Shown: piece by piece, positions 8,916 to 18,030 of the stretch
Position numbering within the stretch: the stretch's first letter is position 1
Layout of the letters: each line of letters opens with the position of its first letter
Assembly (NCBI RefSeq): GCF_000425705.1
Contig: NZ_AUDY01000008.1
Coordinates: 992,001 to 1,056,000, forward strand
DNA from: Halobacillus kuroshimensis DSM 18393
GTDB lineage: Bacteria > Bacillota > Bacilli > Bacillales > Halobacillaceae
Length of the DNA stretch: 64,000 nt
Reading direction: 5' to 3'
Made by a program: the position numbers and the translations under genes
Notes under the pieces: generated by a model
Database searches by the model: none
Told to the model about the DNA's origin: nothing
Seen by the model: only the letters and a program-made list of their open reading frames with translations

Positions 8916-9279
8916 CGCAACCCCATTTGTTAGAACGATATGCTGACAAACTCTCTGAACCGCAAGAAAAACATATAATAATACAGTTATTGTGCTGACA
9001 TTCCCTCTTTCTCTTTCATTTTTTAAAAAGATCTGACAGCAGAAAAAGAAAAATCAAAGCAGGTCTTTTACATACATGAAACGCTGAAGTGATGGGAGAT
9101 TGATGCCTTTTGTGATTGGAATATTCGTTTTCCTGAAGAGTCTTTGAAGTAAAGAAAAGCACACCACTGAACAGTGATGTACTTCATGAATACCACATAC
9201 TTTTCTTTAAAGACAAACTTTTGACATGGCAGAAATAGAAGTGATGCACGGACCTTACAATATACAAAACAGTCGTTTA
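8916..9279. other. Intergenic stretch without a recognised gene
   Basis: 364 bp between two convergent genes. An open frame at 9068-9283 (minus) is Phe/Lys/Cys-rich, lacks a ribosome binding site and resembles nothing known to me. No clear terminator hairpin was found. Confidence 0.5.
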
Positions 9280-10392
9280 TCACTTAAATAACCGGTCGAT
9301 TGTGTAAGGACTGATGTCCATGGACGTATCCTCTCCTGCTGCAAGAGCAGCCAGCTGTGCCCCGACAAAAGGACCACTCGTCAGGCCGGACGCCCCAAGA
9401 CCGTTAGCAGCAAGGATATGCGGCTGATTAGGCAGGCGGCCGAAGACAGGGAGTGATCCAGGGGTAAAAGGTCTGAACCCTACCTTCGTTTTTACGTAGG
9501 CAGCCTCCTTCAACCCCGGAGCTGTACGAAGAGCTTTTTCCAGCAATTGATGAATCCCACCGGCTGTAACTCGTGAATCATGCTCCTGAATCTTTTCTTT
9601 CGTGGCTCCAACAACAAGTTTCCCTTCTTCAAAACCAAGCATATAGTGGCTGAAAGGCGGCAGGAGGACCGGCCAGTGCTCCGTTGCCTGCCCGGTCAGA
9701 TGAAGGTGGATGATCTGCGCTTTCTCGAAGGTGACCCGGGGGCTCAGGGCAGAAGGCGCAAACAATTGCCGCATCCAGGATCCATTCGTAAGGATGATTT
9801 GATCGGCATGCTGCGGCACACCATCAATGTCGACACCTTGGATTTCCCCTTTATACGTACGCAAAGAGGCGTTCCCATGGATAACTTCTGCTCCTTTCCG
9901 CTCGGCCGCTTTCAAGAGGGATTCGGTGACACGGCTGCCGTTTACTCTGCCCGCCCCCGACAGGTGAAGAGAGCGGTAATGTTCCGCAAGAGGTGGAAAC
10001 ATCTCTCTTGTTTCTTTTGGAGACAGCTTCGAAATCTCCCCCATTTCGGGCGTTTCCATTTTCCGCATTTCTGCATAAGCGGCTTTCCGGTCAAGCTTTT
10101 CTTCTGTATCGAATATATTGAGGGCGCCCACTCTTTTATATCCCGGTTCAGAAATACCGGCTTCCTTGAGCTGTTCCACCAGTTCAGGGTAATATCCGGC
10201 GCCGTTGACAGCGAGCTGGTACCAGTCCTTACTCGTCCGGTTCGTCAGCCACGGACAGATGATTCCAGCTGCATTCCGTGTAGCCTGTCCACCTTCCCCA
10301 CGGTCTACAATCGCCACTTTTTCTCCTTTTGAAGCTAAATGATAAGCTGTGGAAGCTCCCAGTATCCCAGCTCCAACAATTATATAATTCAT
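9280..10392 (-). CDS. FAD-dependent oxidoreductase, DAO (glycine/D-amino acid oxidase) family
   Basis: 370 aa. N-terminal dinucleotide-binding motif IIVGAGILGASTAYHLASKG, a middle substrate domain, and a C-terminal GFRPFTPGSLPVFG...NGLGASGLTSGP segment typical of the DadA/ThiO/SoxB group. Expected to oxidise a primary or secondary amine of an amino acid using FAD; the substrate cannot be assigned. An in-frame GTG lies three codons upstream (10401), but ATG at 10392 has TAGGTG correctly placed before it. The gene stands alone. Confidence 0.85.
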   Translation of the reverse strand: MNYIIVGAGILGASTAYHLASKGEKVAIVDRGEGGQATRNAAGIICPWLTNRTSKDWYQLAVNGAGYYPELVEQLKEAGISEPGYKRVGALNIFDTEEKLDRKAAYAEMRKMETPEMGEISKLSPKETREMFPPLAEHYRSLHLSGAGRVNGSRVTESLLKAAERKGAEVIHGNASLRTYKGEIQGVDIDGVPQHADQIILTNGSWMRQLFAPSALSPRVTFEKAQIIHLHLTGQATEHWPVLLPPFSHYMLGFEEGKLVVGATKEKIQEHDSRVTAGGIHQLLEKALRTAPGLKEAAYVKTKVGFRPFTPGSLPVFGRLPNQPHILAANGLGASGLTSGPFVGAQLAALAAGEDTSMDISPYTIDRLFK

Positions 10393-10565
10393 CCTATACA
10401 CCTACATTTTAATCATTTTCTTATGACAGTTTAAAGCAAAAACGTCTGGAAAGATAGGGAGCGCCACTATTTTCAATGCACCTCCCTGTGCAGAGACTCG
10501 TTCTTTGACGACCGCCGGAATATGATAGGATGGATGAGAAGTTCCAAAAAGGAGTGAATCCGCTC

Positions 10566-10787
10566 ATGAATGAACAATTAAAAACAGGGATTGCTTTGAT
10601 CGCAAGTTTTTTTCTGACTTTTGCGGGAGCAAGCCAGATGTTAACAAGCCAGCTGGAAGATATGGCGGTATGGGTGGCATGGATTTTTATCATTACGGGT
10701 GTGATCGGAATCATTGCCAATGGTCTGAAATGGAAAAAAATTAACCGTTCCCCGGGGACATCCAGCCCTAAGAGAAACCATAAATAA
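10566..10787 (+). CDS. Small two-helix membrane protein, function unknown
   Basis: 73 aa from ATG 10566 (AAAGGAG at 10546-10552 upstream); a longer frame from 10530 lacks a ribosome binding site. Two hydrophobic segments (about residues 6-26 and 33-54), then a basic tail (KWKKINRS...KRNHK), suggest an N-in/C-in inner-membrane hairpin. Not recognised. It has its own terminator and stands between two minus-strand genes. Confidence 0.65.
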   Translation: MNEQLKTGIALIASFFLTFAGASQMLTSQLEDMAVWVAWIFIITGVIGIIANGLKWKKINRSPGTSSPKRNHK

Positions 10788-10817
10788 GAAAACGTCCAGC
10801 GGTTGCTGGACGTTTTC
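10788..10817. terminator. Bidirectional intrinsic terminator
   Basis: GAAAACGTCCAGC (10788-10800), loop GGTT, and GCTGGACGTTTTC (10805-10817): a perfect 13-bp stem with A/T flanks usable from both sides, ending the small membrane gene and the convergent murE-like gene. Confidence 0.9.
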
Positions 10818-10829
10818 AGGATTACCCTT

Positions 10830-12302
10830 TTATTGATACTGATGGACATCTGTCTTCATTTCGTTACGCAAGTTTACGACTGTCTCACGGTCCGAAGAAA
10901 ACGGACGTTGATAGGACTGCTGGTAGGTTTCATGACCTTTGCCGGTGATTACAATGACATCTCCTTCCCTGCCAGCCTCGACGGCCGTTTTTATGGCTGA
11001 GGTTCTATCAGGAATGATCCGCCCGTGAGCCCGGCCTTCTTCTTCATGAAGTTTGGAGAGGGCGGCCGTCATATCCTCATGAGAAACCGCGTTCAAATCG
11101 TCAAGGGTCAGGATATAGCCGTCGCTCCATTCTGCTGAAGCTTGCAGCATAGACGGCCGCTTGGACTCATCCCGATTCCCTCTAAATCCGAACACATGAG
11201 TTATATTCCCGTCAAACTGCCGAGCAGCGGTTTGGAGGATGTGACGAATACTGTCTGCTGTATGAGCATAGTCGATAATCACATGAGCACCATTCGGCAT
11301 GGAATACTGCTCAAAGCGACCAGGAATACCTGGGAACGATTCTAAAGCATCGACCATGGTCCCTTTTGAAACTCCTAAATAAGCAGCAGCTGTACAAGCC
11401 TGCAGCGTATTATAGCTGTTGTAGACACCTGCAATCGGGGTTGGATAATAAGAAGGTTTTCCACCTTCAAGGAAGCGGATCCCTTCGTCACTGACCTCAT
11501 CGATCTTGATATCACAAGCATCATTTCCACCTATTGAGGTGACCGCAAGTCCTTCGTCTCTTAGCAGGTTGGAGAGTCTGTCCCCCCATGGGTCATCCAC
11601 ATGGATGATGGCCTGTCCCCTCTCCTTCATCATAAAAAAGAGTTTGGACTTCGCCTTAAAATATTCTTCCATTGATGGATGGTAATCCAAGTGATCCTGC
11701 TGAAGATTGGTGAATATCGTAATATCAAAAGACACCCCCTCCAGGCGATGCTGGTCAAGCCCATGAGAGGAGACTTCCATCACGATCACATCGTCCCTGC
11801 TTTCATACAACCATTTATGAAGGTCCACCACGCCGGGGGTCGTCTGGAACCCTTCCACGGATTTCCCATTCATATAATTTCCTACTGTTCCAAAGCGTCC
11901 GCAGGAAAAACCGCTGGATTCCAGAAGATGATGAAGCAGGTGTGTAATGGTCGTTTTTCCATTGGTCCCTGTCACTCCTATAATCCTTTTGTCACGTGCT
12001 GGATATTGATAAAAAGCAGCTGCCAGTATCCCCAGCGCTCTTCTCGGATGTTCGACGTAGAGAAATGGTACGGGAATATTTTCCGGCTTTTTGCTTCCTA
12101 CAATGAGTGCGGCTCCATTACGGCAGGCTTCCAATATATAATCATGGCCATCTGCTTCATGACCTTCTACCGCTGTAAATATTTGACCAGGACTCACCTG
12201 TCTTGAATCATCTGTGATTCCTGTTATGTCTTTTTCCAACCCAAGCTTTGTAAAGGGCTGGGGGTCTATGTTTAACAGTTCGAATACCTTGTTGATTTTC
12301 AC
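10830..12302 (-). CDS. murE: MurE-like UDP-MurNAc-tripeptide ligase lacking the DNPR motif
   Basis: 490 aa. Mur-ligase fold: substrate domain, ATP loop GVTGTNGKTT (109-118), the YFKAKSKLF segment with the carbamylated lysine, and GFRGNRDESKRPSM in the C-terminal domain. It adds the third amino acid of the peptidoglycan stem peptide. meso-DAP enzymes carry DNPR; here the equivalent is DDLN (401-404), so the substrate is probably not DAP. L-Lys or L-Orn (Halobacillus walls contain Orn) is possible, as is a paralogue with a different job. Start GTG 12302, with GGAG eight bases upstream; a longer frame from 12407 lacks one. It is not in a division/cell wall cluster. Confidence 0.85.
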   Translation of the reverse strand: MKINKVFELLNIDPQPFTKLGLEKDITGITDDSRQVSPGQIFTAVEGHEADGHDYILEACRNGAALIVGSKKPENIPVPFLYVEHPRRALGILAAAFYQYPARDKRIIGVTGTNGKTTITHLLHHLLESSGFSCGRFGTVGNYMNGKSVEGFQTTPGVVDLHKWLYESRDDVIVMEVSSHGLDQHRLEGVSFDITIFTNLQQDHLDYHPSMEEYFKAKSKLFFMMKERGQAIIHVDDPWGDRLSNLLRDEGLAVTSIGGNDACDIKIDEVSDEGIRFLEGGKPSYYPTPIAGVYNSYNTLQACTAAAYLGVSKGTMVDALESFPGIPGRFEQYSMPNGAHVIIDYAHTADSIRHILQTAARQFDGNITHVFGFRGNRDESKRPSMLQASAEWSDGYILTLDDLNAVSHEDMTAALSKLHEEEGRAHGRIIPDRTSAIKTAVEAGREGDVIVITGKGHETYQQSYQRPFSSDRETVVNLRNEMKTDVHQYQ

Positions 12303-12528
12303 GTGGACGACTCCTTTACTGCGACATTCAGTTACAGCCTTTATTCTAAAACAAGTCTGCCTTTCACGTACAAAATTTTTCATGATGTTATTGAATTTTA
12401 ATGTCATGACCTAAATTTTGGTTCATAAGGAAATTTTGAAACCAACTCCTCCCCCCATCCGTATAGTAATTGTCGATAGAAATTCGATGAACATGTATAC
12501 TATGGAAGAGATTGAAAGGAGAGTACAT

Positions 12529-13530
12529 ATGACAAAAAGAATTACCGCGGCAGTCATTGCCGGTGCCCTGCTGATTGTAGCGATTGCCGTCCAGGCGGCT
12601 GGAGCATTTTTATCACAGGAAGACGAAGAAAAAAACGGGGCCATGTCCCTTTTCTCCTCCAGTGAAAAGCTGGAAGAAAAAGTGGTGGAGCAAGGGTCTG
12701 GATCCAGCCGCATTGTAGAAATCAACCTTGAAGGAGCGATTATGGACAGCCCAAGCTCCAACACCAATCCATTCAGCGGTGGAGGCTACCAGCATGACCG
12801 TTTCATGAAAAAACTCGAACAGATCAAAAATGATCCAACCATTAAAGGAGTGCACTTATATGTGAACTCGCCGGGCGGCGGTGTTTATGAGAGTGCAGAA
12901 ATCCATGATAAACTGATGGAGATTAAAGAAGAAGACAAAATGATCTACGTGTCCATGGGGAACACGGCCGCTTCCGGCGGGTATTACGTTTCAGCGCCCG
13001 CTGATCAAATTTATGCTTCCAACGACACGTTCACCGGCTCCCTTGGTGTCATTATGCAGAGTGTGAATTATCAGGAGCTCGCTAATGAGTATGGCGTCAA
13101 ATTCAACACGATCAAGAGTGGCGAGTTCAAGGATATTATGAGTCCTACTAAAGAAATGACGGAGGCTGACAGAGAAATCCTCCAGACCTTGGTTGATGAA
13201 TCCTATCAACAGTTCGTTGACGTCATTTCTGAAGGAAGAGATATGTCGGAAAGCCGTGTGAAGGAACTGGCTGATGGAAGAATTTATTCCGGTAAGCAGG
13301 CAGCTGAAAACGGACTTGTTGACCAGATCGGCTTCCGCGAAGATACCCTTGCAGCTTTAAAAGAGGAAATAGGTGGAAACCCACAGGTGTTCGAATACAA
13401 AAATAACATTACCTCTTTCTTTGATTTTCCAATGGCGCAGAGCTTGATGCCTGACAGTGAAATCCGTTATATTGAACAGTTGATCAGTGAGCGTCAAGGA
13501 CCGACATTGATGTATATGTACACAGAATAA
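12529..13530 (+). CDS. sppA: Signal peptide peptidase SppA (S49)
   Basis: 333 aa, anchored by an N-terminal membrane helix (4-25). The serine-lysine dyad is visible: Ser149 in NTAASGGYY and Lys201 in GEFKDI, matching Ser147/Lys199 of B. subtilis SppA. Cleaves remnant signal peptides at the membrane and has been linked to lantibiotic/antimicrobial peptide tolerance. ATG 12529 follows GAAAGGAGAG; an upstream in-frame extension to 12418 lacks a ribosome binding site. Followed after 12 nt by a yteJ-like gene, the same pair as in B. subtilis. Confidence 0.95.
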   Translation: MTKRITAAVIAGALLIVAIAVQAAGAFLSQEDEEKNGAMSLFSSSEKLEEKVVEQGSGSSRIVEINLEGAIMDSPSSNTNPFSGGGYQHDRFMKKLEQIKNDPTIKGVHLYVNSPGGGVYESAEIHDKLMEIKEEDKMIYVSMGNTAASGGYYVSAPADQIYASNDTFTGSLGVIMQSVNYQELANEYGVKFNTIKSGEFKDIMSPTKEMTEADREILQTLVDESYQQFVDVISEGRDMSESRVKELADGRIYSGKQAAENGLVDQIGFREDTLAALKEEIGGNPQVFEYKNNITSFFDFPMAQSLMPDSEIRYIEQLISERQGPTLMYMYTE

Positions 13531-13542
13531 GGAGGAGTAAAG

Positions 13543-14079
13543 ATGGAAACGACAGAATTTGAACAACCCAATCACCCATTATCCACTTTAGTCCTTCAGC
13601 AGAAGGATGATATTCAGAGAGTCATCTTTGCGGGATTTATCCCCCGCTTTTTTGCCTATCTCATCGACCTTCTCGTCATCTGGAGTGTGAATTCCATCGT
13701 AACAAAACCGCTGCTGCGCCTCGTTAACCTGGAGGATGCGCAGGTGTGGATCCCTTTGTTCAGTGCAGAAAATATCATGACGTCCCTGATTTTCTTCCTG
13801 TACTTCATTCTGATGACAAAGTTTTTCCAGGCATCGCTTGGAAAGATGGTGTTCGGTCTATCCGTTGTGTCCCTGACACGCAGCAGGATGAGTAATAGTC
13901 AGGTTATCTTCCGGGAGTGCATCGGACGTTATATCAGCATGGCCCTTGGAGGAATTCCGTATCTTGTCGTGGCCTTCACAAAACGCCACCAGGGTATCCA
14001 TGATTTGTTCGCCGATACTTCTGTGATCAAAAACCGTTTCACAGAATTGAACGAGCAGATCGAAGAGAACAACAAGTAA
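13543..14079 (+). CDS. yteJ: RDD-family membrane protein, YteJ-like
   Basis: 178 aa. Four likely membrane helices after an acidic N-terminus; the RDD signature appears as PRFFAYLIDLLVI, with later SLGKMVFGLSVV and HQGIHDLFADTSVI. In B. subtilis yteJ is cotranscribed with sppA and modulates SppA-related peptide resistance. Located 12 nt after sppA with GGAGGAG at 13531-13537, and followed by a strong terminator. Confidence 0.9.
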   Translation: METTEFEQPNHPLSTLVLQQKDDIQRVIFAGFIPRFFAYLIDLLVIWSVNSIVTKPLLRLVNLEDAQVWIPLFSAENIMTSLIFFLYFILMTKFFQASLGKMVFGLSVVSLTRSRMSNSQVIFRECIGRYISMALGGIPYLVVAFTKRHQGIHDLFADTSVIKNRFTELNEQIEENNK

Positions 14080-14081
14080 TG

Positions 14082-14116
14082 AAAAGCCTGCTCCTTAAGA
14101 AGGAGCAGGCTTTTTT
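14082..14116. terminator. Bidirectional terminator between yteJ and a small minus-strand gene
   Basis: AAAAGCCTGCTCCTT (14082-14096), loop AAG, AAGGAGCAGGCTTTT (14100-14114), then T residues. On the minus strand it follows the 33-codon gene directly. Confidence 0.9.
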
Positions 14117-14217
14117 CATCGATATGGATCCTGTTTTCCCGTACCGTTCGTTTCCCCTTTTTCTCTTCGAAGCGCATTTAAATCCTTCTTGCTTTTATTT
14201 TTCGCTTTTTTTCCCAT
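14116..14217 (-). CDS. Very small basic protein, 33 aa, unknown function
   Basis: ATG at 14217 is preceded by the strong site GGAGGGTGG (GGAGG at 14226-14230), and the stop at 14116 runs into the bidirectional terminator. The protein begins MGKKAKNKSKKDLNALRREK and ends GETNGTGKQDPYR: lysine-rich, no hydrophobic segment. The composition recalls short spore-associated proteins, and the neighbours on one side are a germination operon, but I do not recognise a family. Confidence 0.6.
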   Translation of the reverse strand: MGKKAKNKSKKDLNALRREKGETNGTGKQDPYR

Positions 14218-14328
14218 GTTCCACCCTCCTTTCCTTCTTATCCTTTGTTATTTTTCTGCAGATAATGAAGCAGTTTCTTCCATTTAGAAGTCTCTTCCGC
14301 TTTTCAGGGTAATCCCACATGATTGGCT

Positions 14329-14335
14329 CATACTA
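14329..14335 (+). promoter_or_regulatory. CATACTA, sigma-G-like -10 of the germination operon
   Basis: CATACTA matches the forespore sigma-G -10 exactly and ends 35 nt before the gerA-type start codon. The -35 region (around 14305-14313) is only a poor match. Germinant receptor operons are normally sigma-G dependent. Confidence 0.45.
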
Positions 14336-14370
14336 ATAAAAATTCCAAGAATCTTATGGAGGGCTTTCCG

Positions 14371-15741
14371 TTGAATGTTAAGGAGTTCCTGTCCCAGAAG
14401 AAAAACGATGACTGTGTTACGGTCAAAACCATCCCATTTGATTCCCACAACATTTATGTCTTGTATATGCCCTCTATTACAGATATGACCAAGATCCAGG
14501 ATTCCATTCTTGCTCCGCTGCTTGAGTGGAACAACCCGGAAGACAAAACCGTAGACCATGCATTTTCTGCGGAACCTTTGACAATTCTATTTAAAACAAA
14601 GGATATGGATAGTCATCTTCTCAATGGATATACACTAATGCTTGAGAATGAGACCGTATATGCTGTTGAAACGTGCGGATTCCATTACCGCGCTGTATCA
14701 GAGCCCGTATCTGAAATGACTCTCCGGGGTGCCAGGGATGGGTTTATTGAATCACTGGAGGAAAATATCAAGCTCCTCCGGGTTCATTTGAGATCTACGC
14801 ATTTAAAGTTCGAACACCTTTCTCTCGGTTTAAAAGCCTTCACACATGTCACCATTGCTTATGTGGAGGATGAAGCCAACGAAAAATTGTTGGAAGAAGT
14901 CAGAAAGCGCATAAAGGCAGTTAAGGAAGATTACCTCCCTGATGGAGGGGTTGTCGAACAAAGTCTGGAAAAGAATACGTTCTCTTTATTTCCTGAGCTA
15001 CAGGAAACCGAACGACCTGCTAAAGTAGCCAACGCTTTGGCTGAGGGGAAAGTAGCCATTTTCGTGGAAGGATCTCCTTCCGTCCTGTTAGCTCCTGTAA
15101 CATTGAATTCACTTTTTCAGACATCAGATGATTATAACTTCAAATGGATTCCTGCTTCTCTCATTCGTCTGATGCGGTTTGCTGCCGCATTTCTTGCTGT
15201 TATGCTTCCCTCTATCTATATTTCGCTGATTTCCTTTCATCATGGATTAATTCCTACAGATCTGGCTATTTCCATATCCAAAACGAGGGAAGGCGTGCCG
15301 ATCCCCTCTTTTATGGAAGCTTTTATTATGCAGATGACCATTGAAATCCTCAGGGAAGCCGGTATCCGGCTGCCTAAGCCTATCGGGCCCGCTGTCAGCA
15401 TCGTAGGAGCCATAGTAATAGGTGAGGCAGCTGTAACAGCTGGAATCGTCAGTCCATTGATGATCATCGTTGTCGCTTTTGCTGCCATTTGCTCCTTTAC
15501 CATTGTAGACTACAGCCTCAGCCTTGCGTTAAGGGCGGTGAGTTTCGTCATGCTGTTTGCTGCTGCCATGCTCGGCATTTACGGCTTAATCCTCGCTGTC
15601 TTTATTTTGAGTATCCATTTAATCCGGTTAAACAGTTTTACAGTCCCATACCTGGAGCCCTTTGCTCCTTATTACCCAAGCAGATGGAAAGACACATTGA
15701 TCCGGTTACGATTTGATAAAGAAGGTGGTTCGGATGAGTGA
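14371..15741 (+). CDS. Spore germination receptor subunit A (GerA family)
   Basis: 456 aa from TTG 14371, preceded by TATGGAGGGC; an upstream in-frame start at 14323 lacks a ribosome binding site. A soluble N-terminal half (to about 270) is followed by about five membrane helices starting at SLIRLMRFAAAFLAVMLPSIYISLI and the conserved segment EAGIRLPKPIGPAVSIVGAI. It is the A subunit of a germinant receptor in the spore inner membrane. First gene of a gerA-gerB-gerC operon with overlapping genes. Which germinant it senses cannot be told. Confidence 0.93.
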   Translation: MNVKEFLSQKKNDDCVTVKTIPFDSHNIYVLYMPSITDMTKIQDSILAPLLEWNNPEDKTVDHAFSAEPLTILFKTKDMDSHLLNGYTLMLENETVYAVETCGFHYRAVSEPVSEMTLRGARDGFIESLEENIKLLRVHLRSTHLKFEHLSLGLKAFTHVTIAYVEDEANEKLLEEVRKRIKAVKEDYLPDGGVVEQSLEKNTFSLFPELQETERPAKVANALAEGKVAIFVEGSPSVLLAPVTLNSLFQTSDDYNFKWIPASLIRLMRFAAAFLAVMLPSIYISLISFHHGLIPTDLAISISKTREGVPIPSFMEAFIMQMTIEILREAGIRLPKPIGPAVSIVGAIVIGEAAVTAGIVSPLMIIVVAFAAICSFTIVDYSLSLALRAVSFVMLFAAAMLGIYGLILAVFILSIHLIRLNSFTVPYLEPFAPYYPSRWKDTLIRLRFDKEGGSDE

Positions 15742-16828
15742 TTTAAGACAATTGACCTCCATCCAGCTGATCGTCATCTTTATATCGGCGATGATTGGTG
15801 TAGGAATCATATTGATGCCGCGAGACCTGGCCAACGCTGTGAATGCCCCGGACTTATGGATCAGTATCATCATCGGTGCTTTTCTTATGTGCCTGATCGC
15901 CACTTTGTATGTTTTACTAGTCACCCGTTATCCAGGTCTCACTTTCTTTGATATGTCAAAAAAGATCGCAGGCAGATGGATCGGAACGCTGATCAACCTC
16001 TTTTTCATTTTTTACTGTCTGATTGTAGCCTCTTATATTTTAAGAGTGACCACAGCGATTATTAAAAATTACCTGCTGGATACCACTCCTTTATACGTCA
16101 TTATCGGCTCATTTCTGCTGGTCAGTCTTTATTTAATCAGTAACGGGCCGGGAGATGTCGTTCGGTTTTTCCAATTGTACTTTCCTGTCATGATGTTTAT
16201 GTTTCTGATTCTTGCTCTGCTGAGCATCAAGGATGTAGATGTCCAGAACATAAGGCCTGTTCTGCAGAGCAATCTGCTGACAACGGTCACACAATCGAAA
16301 ATTACGTTTTTTTCGTTTATCGGCATTGAATTCCTGATGATTTTCTCCCCCCTTATCAAAAAGAAAAAGACAAGAAATCTGGCACTATCTGTATGGATCA
16401 GTATCATTGTGACAGCTGTGATCTATGTGATCTTTCACGTCTTAACTATTGGAGTTCTAGGCATAGCAGAACTGAAGGAAATCACATTTCCTACGATTGA
16501 AATGGCAAAGAGCATTGAATTTCAAGGCTTTTTCTTTGAACGATTTGAATTGATATTTATTTTCGGCTGGCTGATCACTGTGTTCACTTCATTTACGACT
16601 TACACTTATGGCATGATTCTTGGGATCGGAAAGGTAACCAAGCCGGGCTGGTGGTGTATGGCTGGCGCAGGTCTTCTGATTTTCATCGTGGCTCTTTATC
16701 CGGAAGGGCTTACGGAAGTGCTGGATTATTCCTCACATATCCAATGGATCGGTGCTGTTGCGGTTATTGGATTTCCCGCACTTATGCTGCTCATATCCTT
16801 GATGAGGAGGCAGACACATGACACTTAA
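15734..16828 (+). CDS. Spore germination receptor subunit B (GerB/GerKB family transporter fold)
   Basis: 364 aa with about ten membrane helices (APC-superfamily fold), family motif ISAMIGVGIILMPRDL near the N-terminus and YPGLTFFDMSKKIAG. ATG 15734 overlaps the end of the A-subunit gene by 8 nt (ATGAGTGA) and is preceded by GAAGGTGG. The B subunit is thought to bind the germinant and to take part in amino-acid sensing. Second gene of the operon. Confidence 0.93.
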   Translation: MSDLRQLTSIQLIVIFISAMIGVGIILMPRDLANAVNAPDLWISIIIGAFLMCLIATLYVLLVTRYPGLTFFDMSKKIAGRWIGTLINLFFIFYCLIVASYILRVTTAIIKNYLLDTTPLYVIIGSFLLVSLYLISNGPGDVVRFFQLYFPVMMFMFLILALLSIKDVDVQNIRPVLQSNLLTTVTQSKITFFSFIGIEFLMIFSPLIKKKKTRNLALSVWISIIVTAVIYVIFHVLTIGVLGIAELKEITFPTIEMAKSIEFQGFFFERFELIFIFGWLITVFTSFTTYTYGMILGIGKVTKPGWWCMAGAGLLIFIVALYPEGLTEVLDYSSHIQWIGAVAVIGFPALMLLISLMRRQTHDT

Positions 16829-17963
16829 ATATTTTTTCTGCCTGGTTTGTTCCGCCGTCCTTTTATCAGGCTGTTGGGATATTAAAGAAATTGAAGATGT
16901 CGGTATTGTTACAGGACTTGCATTGGACGTATCCGAAGAGGAACAGCTGCTAATGATCAACCAATATGTAAAACCGGGGCAGATTCCTACACAGCAGGAT
17001 AGTTCTCAGCAGGACAGCCCCTATCAGAACCTTGAATCGACCGGAACAACGCTGTTTGAAATGATACGTGAGAACTCTTTGGAGAGTAACCGTCCGCCCA
17101 ACTATACCCATTTAAAATCGATTTTATTTTCAACCAAACTGCTCGAAAAAGAACCGCTCAATCAACTGATTGATCTTTACATCCGTGATCACGAATTCCG
17201 TAGAACTGTTCCTGTATTCATTACGATGGATCCCGTTCAGAAGATATTCAACGCCCAGCCTGAAAAAGAGCTGTTTCCATCCATACAGATTAAGGAATTA
17301 AGCGAGAACTATCATAAGAATAATACCAACCCTAAAAACTTAACAATCGGAGATATGTCCCAGTATATTTCAGAAAGAAAGAGCTTTATTATACCTGGAA
17401 TGGCTATGATTAATGGAAACATCAAATCCTACGGAGCCGGCGTCATTTCAGGTGAAACTTCCCAATACATCGGCTGGATCCCTCTTGAAAAAATGGAGGG
17501 CATCCGGTACCTTCATAACAATGTGGAAGGCGGATACCTTTACTTAAGCGAAAAAGACATAACAGACGGACCGGTTGTTCTCGAGATTAAGGGAGCCAAT
17601 TCCAAGTTTGATGTTTCCCTCTCTGACGGAAACCTCTCCATGAGGGTCGATGTAGAGGTGACCACTTCCCTTGGAGAAGACTGGGGTGTCGACCGCAACG
17701 TTTTTAAAACCGGGTGGGAAAAGGAAATCAAAAAGGCTGCGGACAAGGATATCGAGGATAAGGTTGATGTCATTCTTCAAATAGCCCAAAAGGAACTAAA
17801 AACAGATTTTGCCCACCTTTCCCAATGGGCCCGCATCCATCAGCCCGACTACTGGAAAAAACATAAAGAGGAGTGGGATGAAATTTTCACTCAGATGGAC
17901 ATTGATGTCCAAGCGGATGTAAGTATAAAAGACTTTGGCACACAAAACTTCAATATGGAGTAA
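16818..17963 (+). CDS. Spore germination receptor lipoprotein C (GerC family)
   Basis: 381 aa. Lipoprotein signal peptide with lipobox LSGC (Cys19), then the family start WDIKEIEDVGIVTGLALD. The C-terminal half has the expected GerC domain organisation. It completes the receptor on the outer face of the spore inner membrane. Overlaps the B-subunit gene by 11 nt, so the three subunits are translationally coupled. No clear terminator is seen in the 67-bp gap after it. Confidence 0.92.
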   Translation: MTLKYFFCLVCSAVLLSGCWDIKEIEDVGIVTGLALDVSEEEQLLMINQYVKPGQIPTQQDSSQQDSPYQNLESTGTTLFEMIRENSLESNRPPNYTHLKSILFSTKLLEKEPLNQLIDLYIRDHEFRRTVPVFITMDPVQKIFNAQPEKELFPSIQIKELSENYHKNNTNPKNLTIGDMSQYISERKSFIIPGMAMINGNIKSYGAGVISGETSQYIGWIPLEKMEGIRYLHNNVEGGYLYLSEKDITDGPVVLEIKGANSKFDVSLSDGNLSMRVDVEVTTSLGEDWGVDRNVFKTGWEKEIKKAADKDIEDKVDVILQIAQKELKTDFAHLSQWARIHQPDYWKKHKEEWDEIFTQMDIDVQADVSIKDFGTQNFNME

Positions 17964-18030
17964 CATCTTTTGAATCCTTTCGTTCTACCGTTTACACTTT
18001 AAATAGAGACTGTAAGAAAGGATGAGCAGA

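Noticed and set aside
9068-9283. 71-codon minus-strand frame in the 8.9-9.3 kb gap
   Set aside because: No ribosome binding site, Cys/Phe-rich random-looking product, overlaps the end of a real gene.
9580-10332. Open frame of 250 codons on the plus strand
   Set aside because: It is antisense to the DAO-family oxidase, which has clear domain motifs; no ribosome binding site.
12470-12501. SigA promoter before sppA (TTGTCG and TATACT)
   Set aside because: The boxes are 20 bp apart and the -35 is poor; not listed as a feature.
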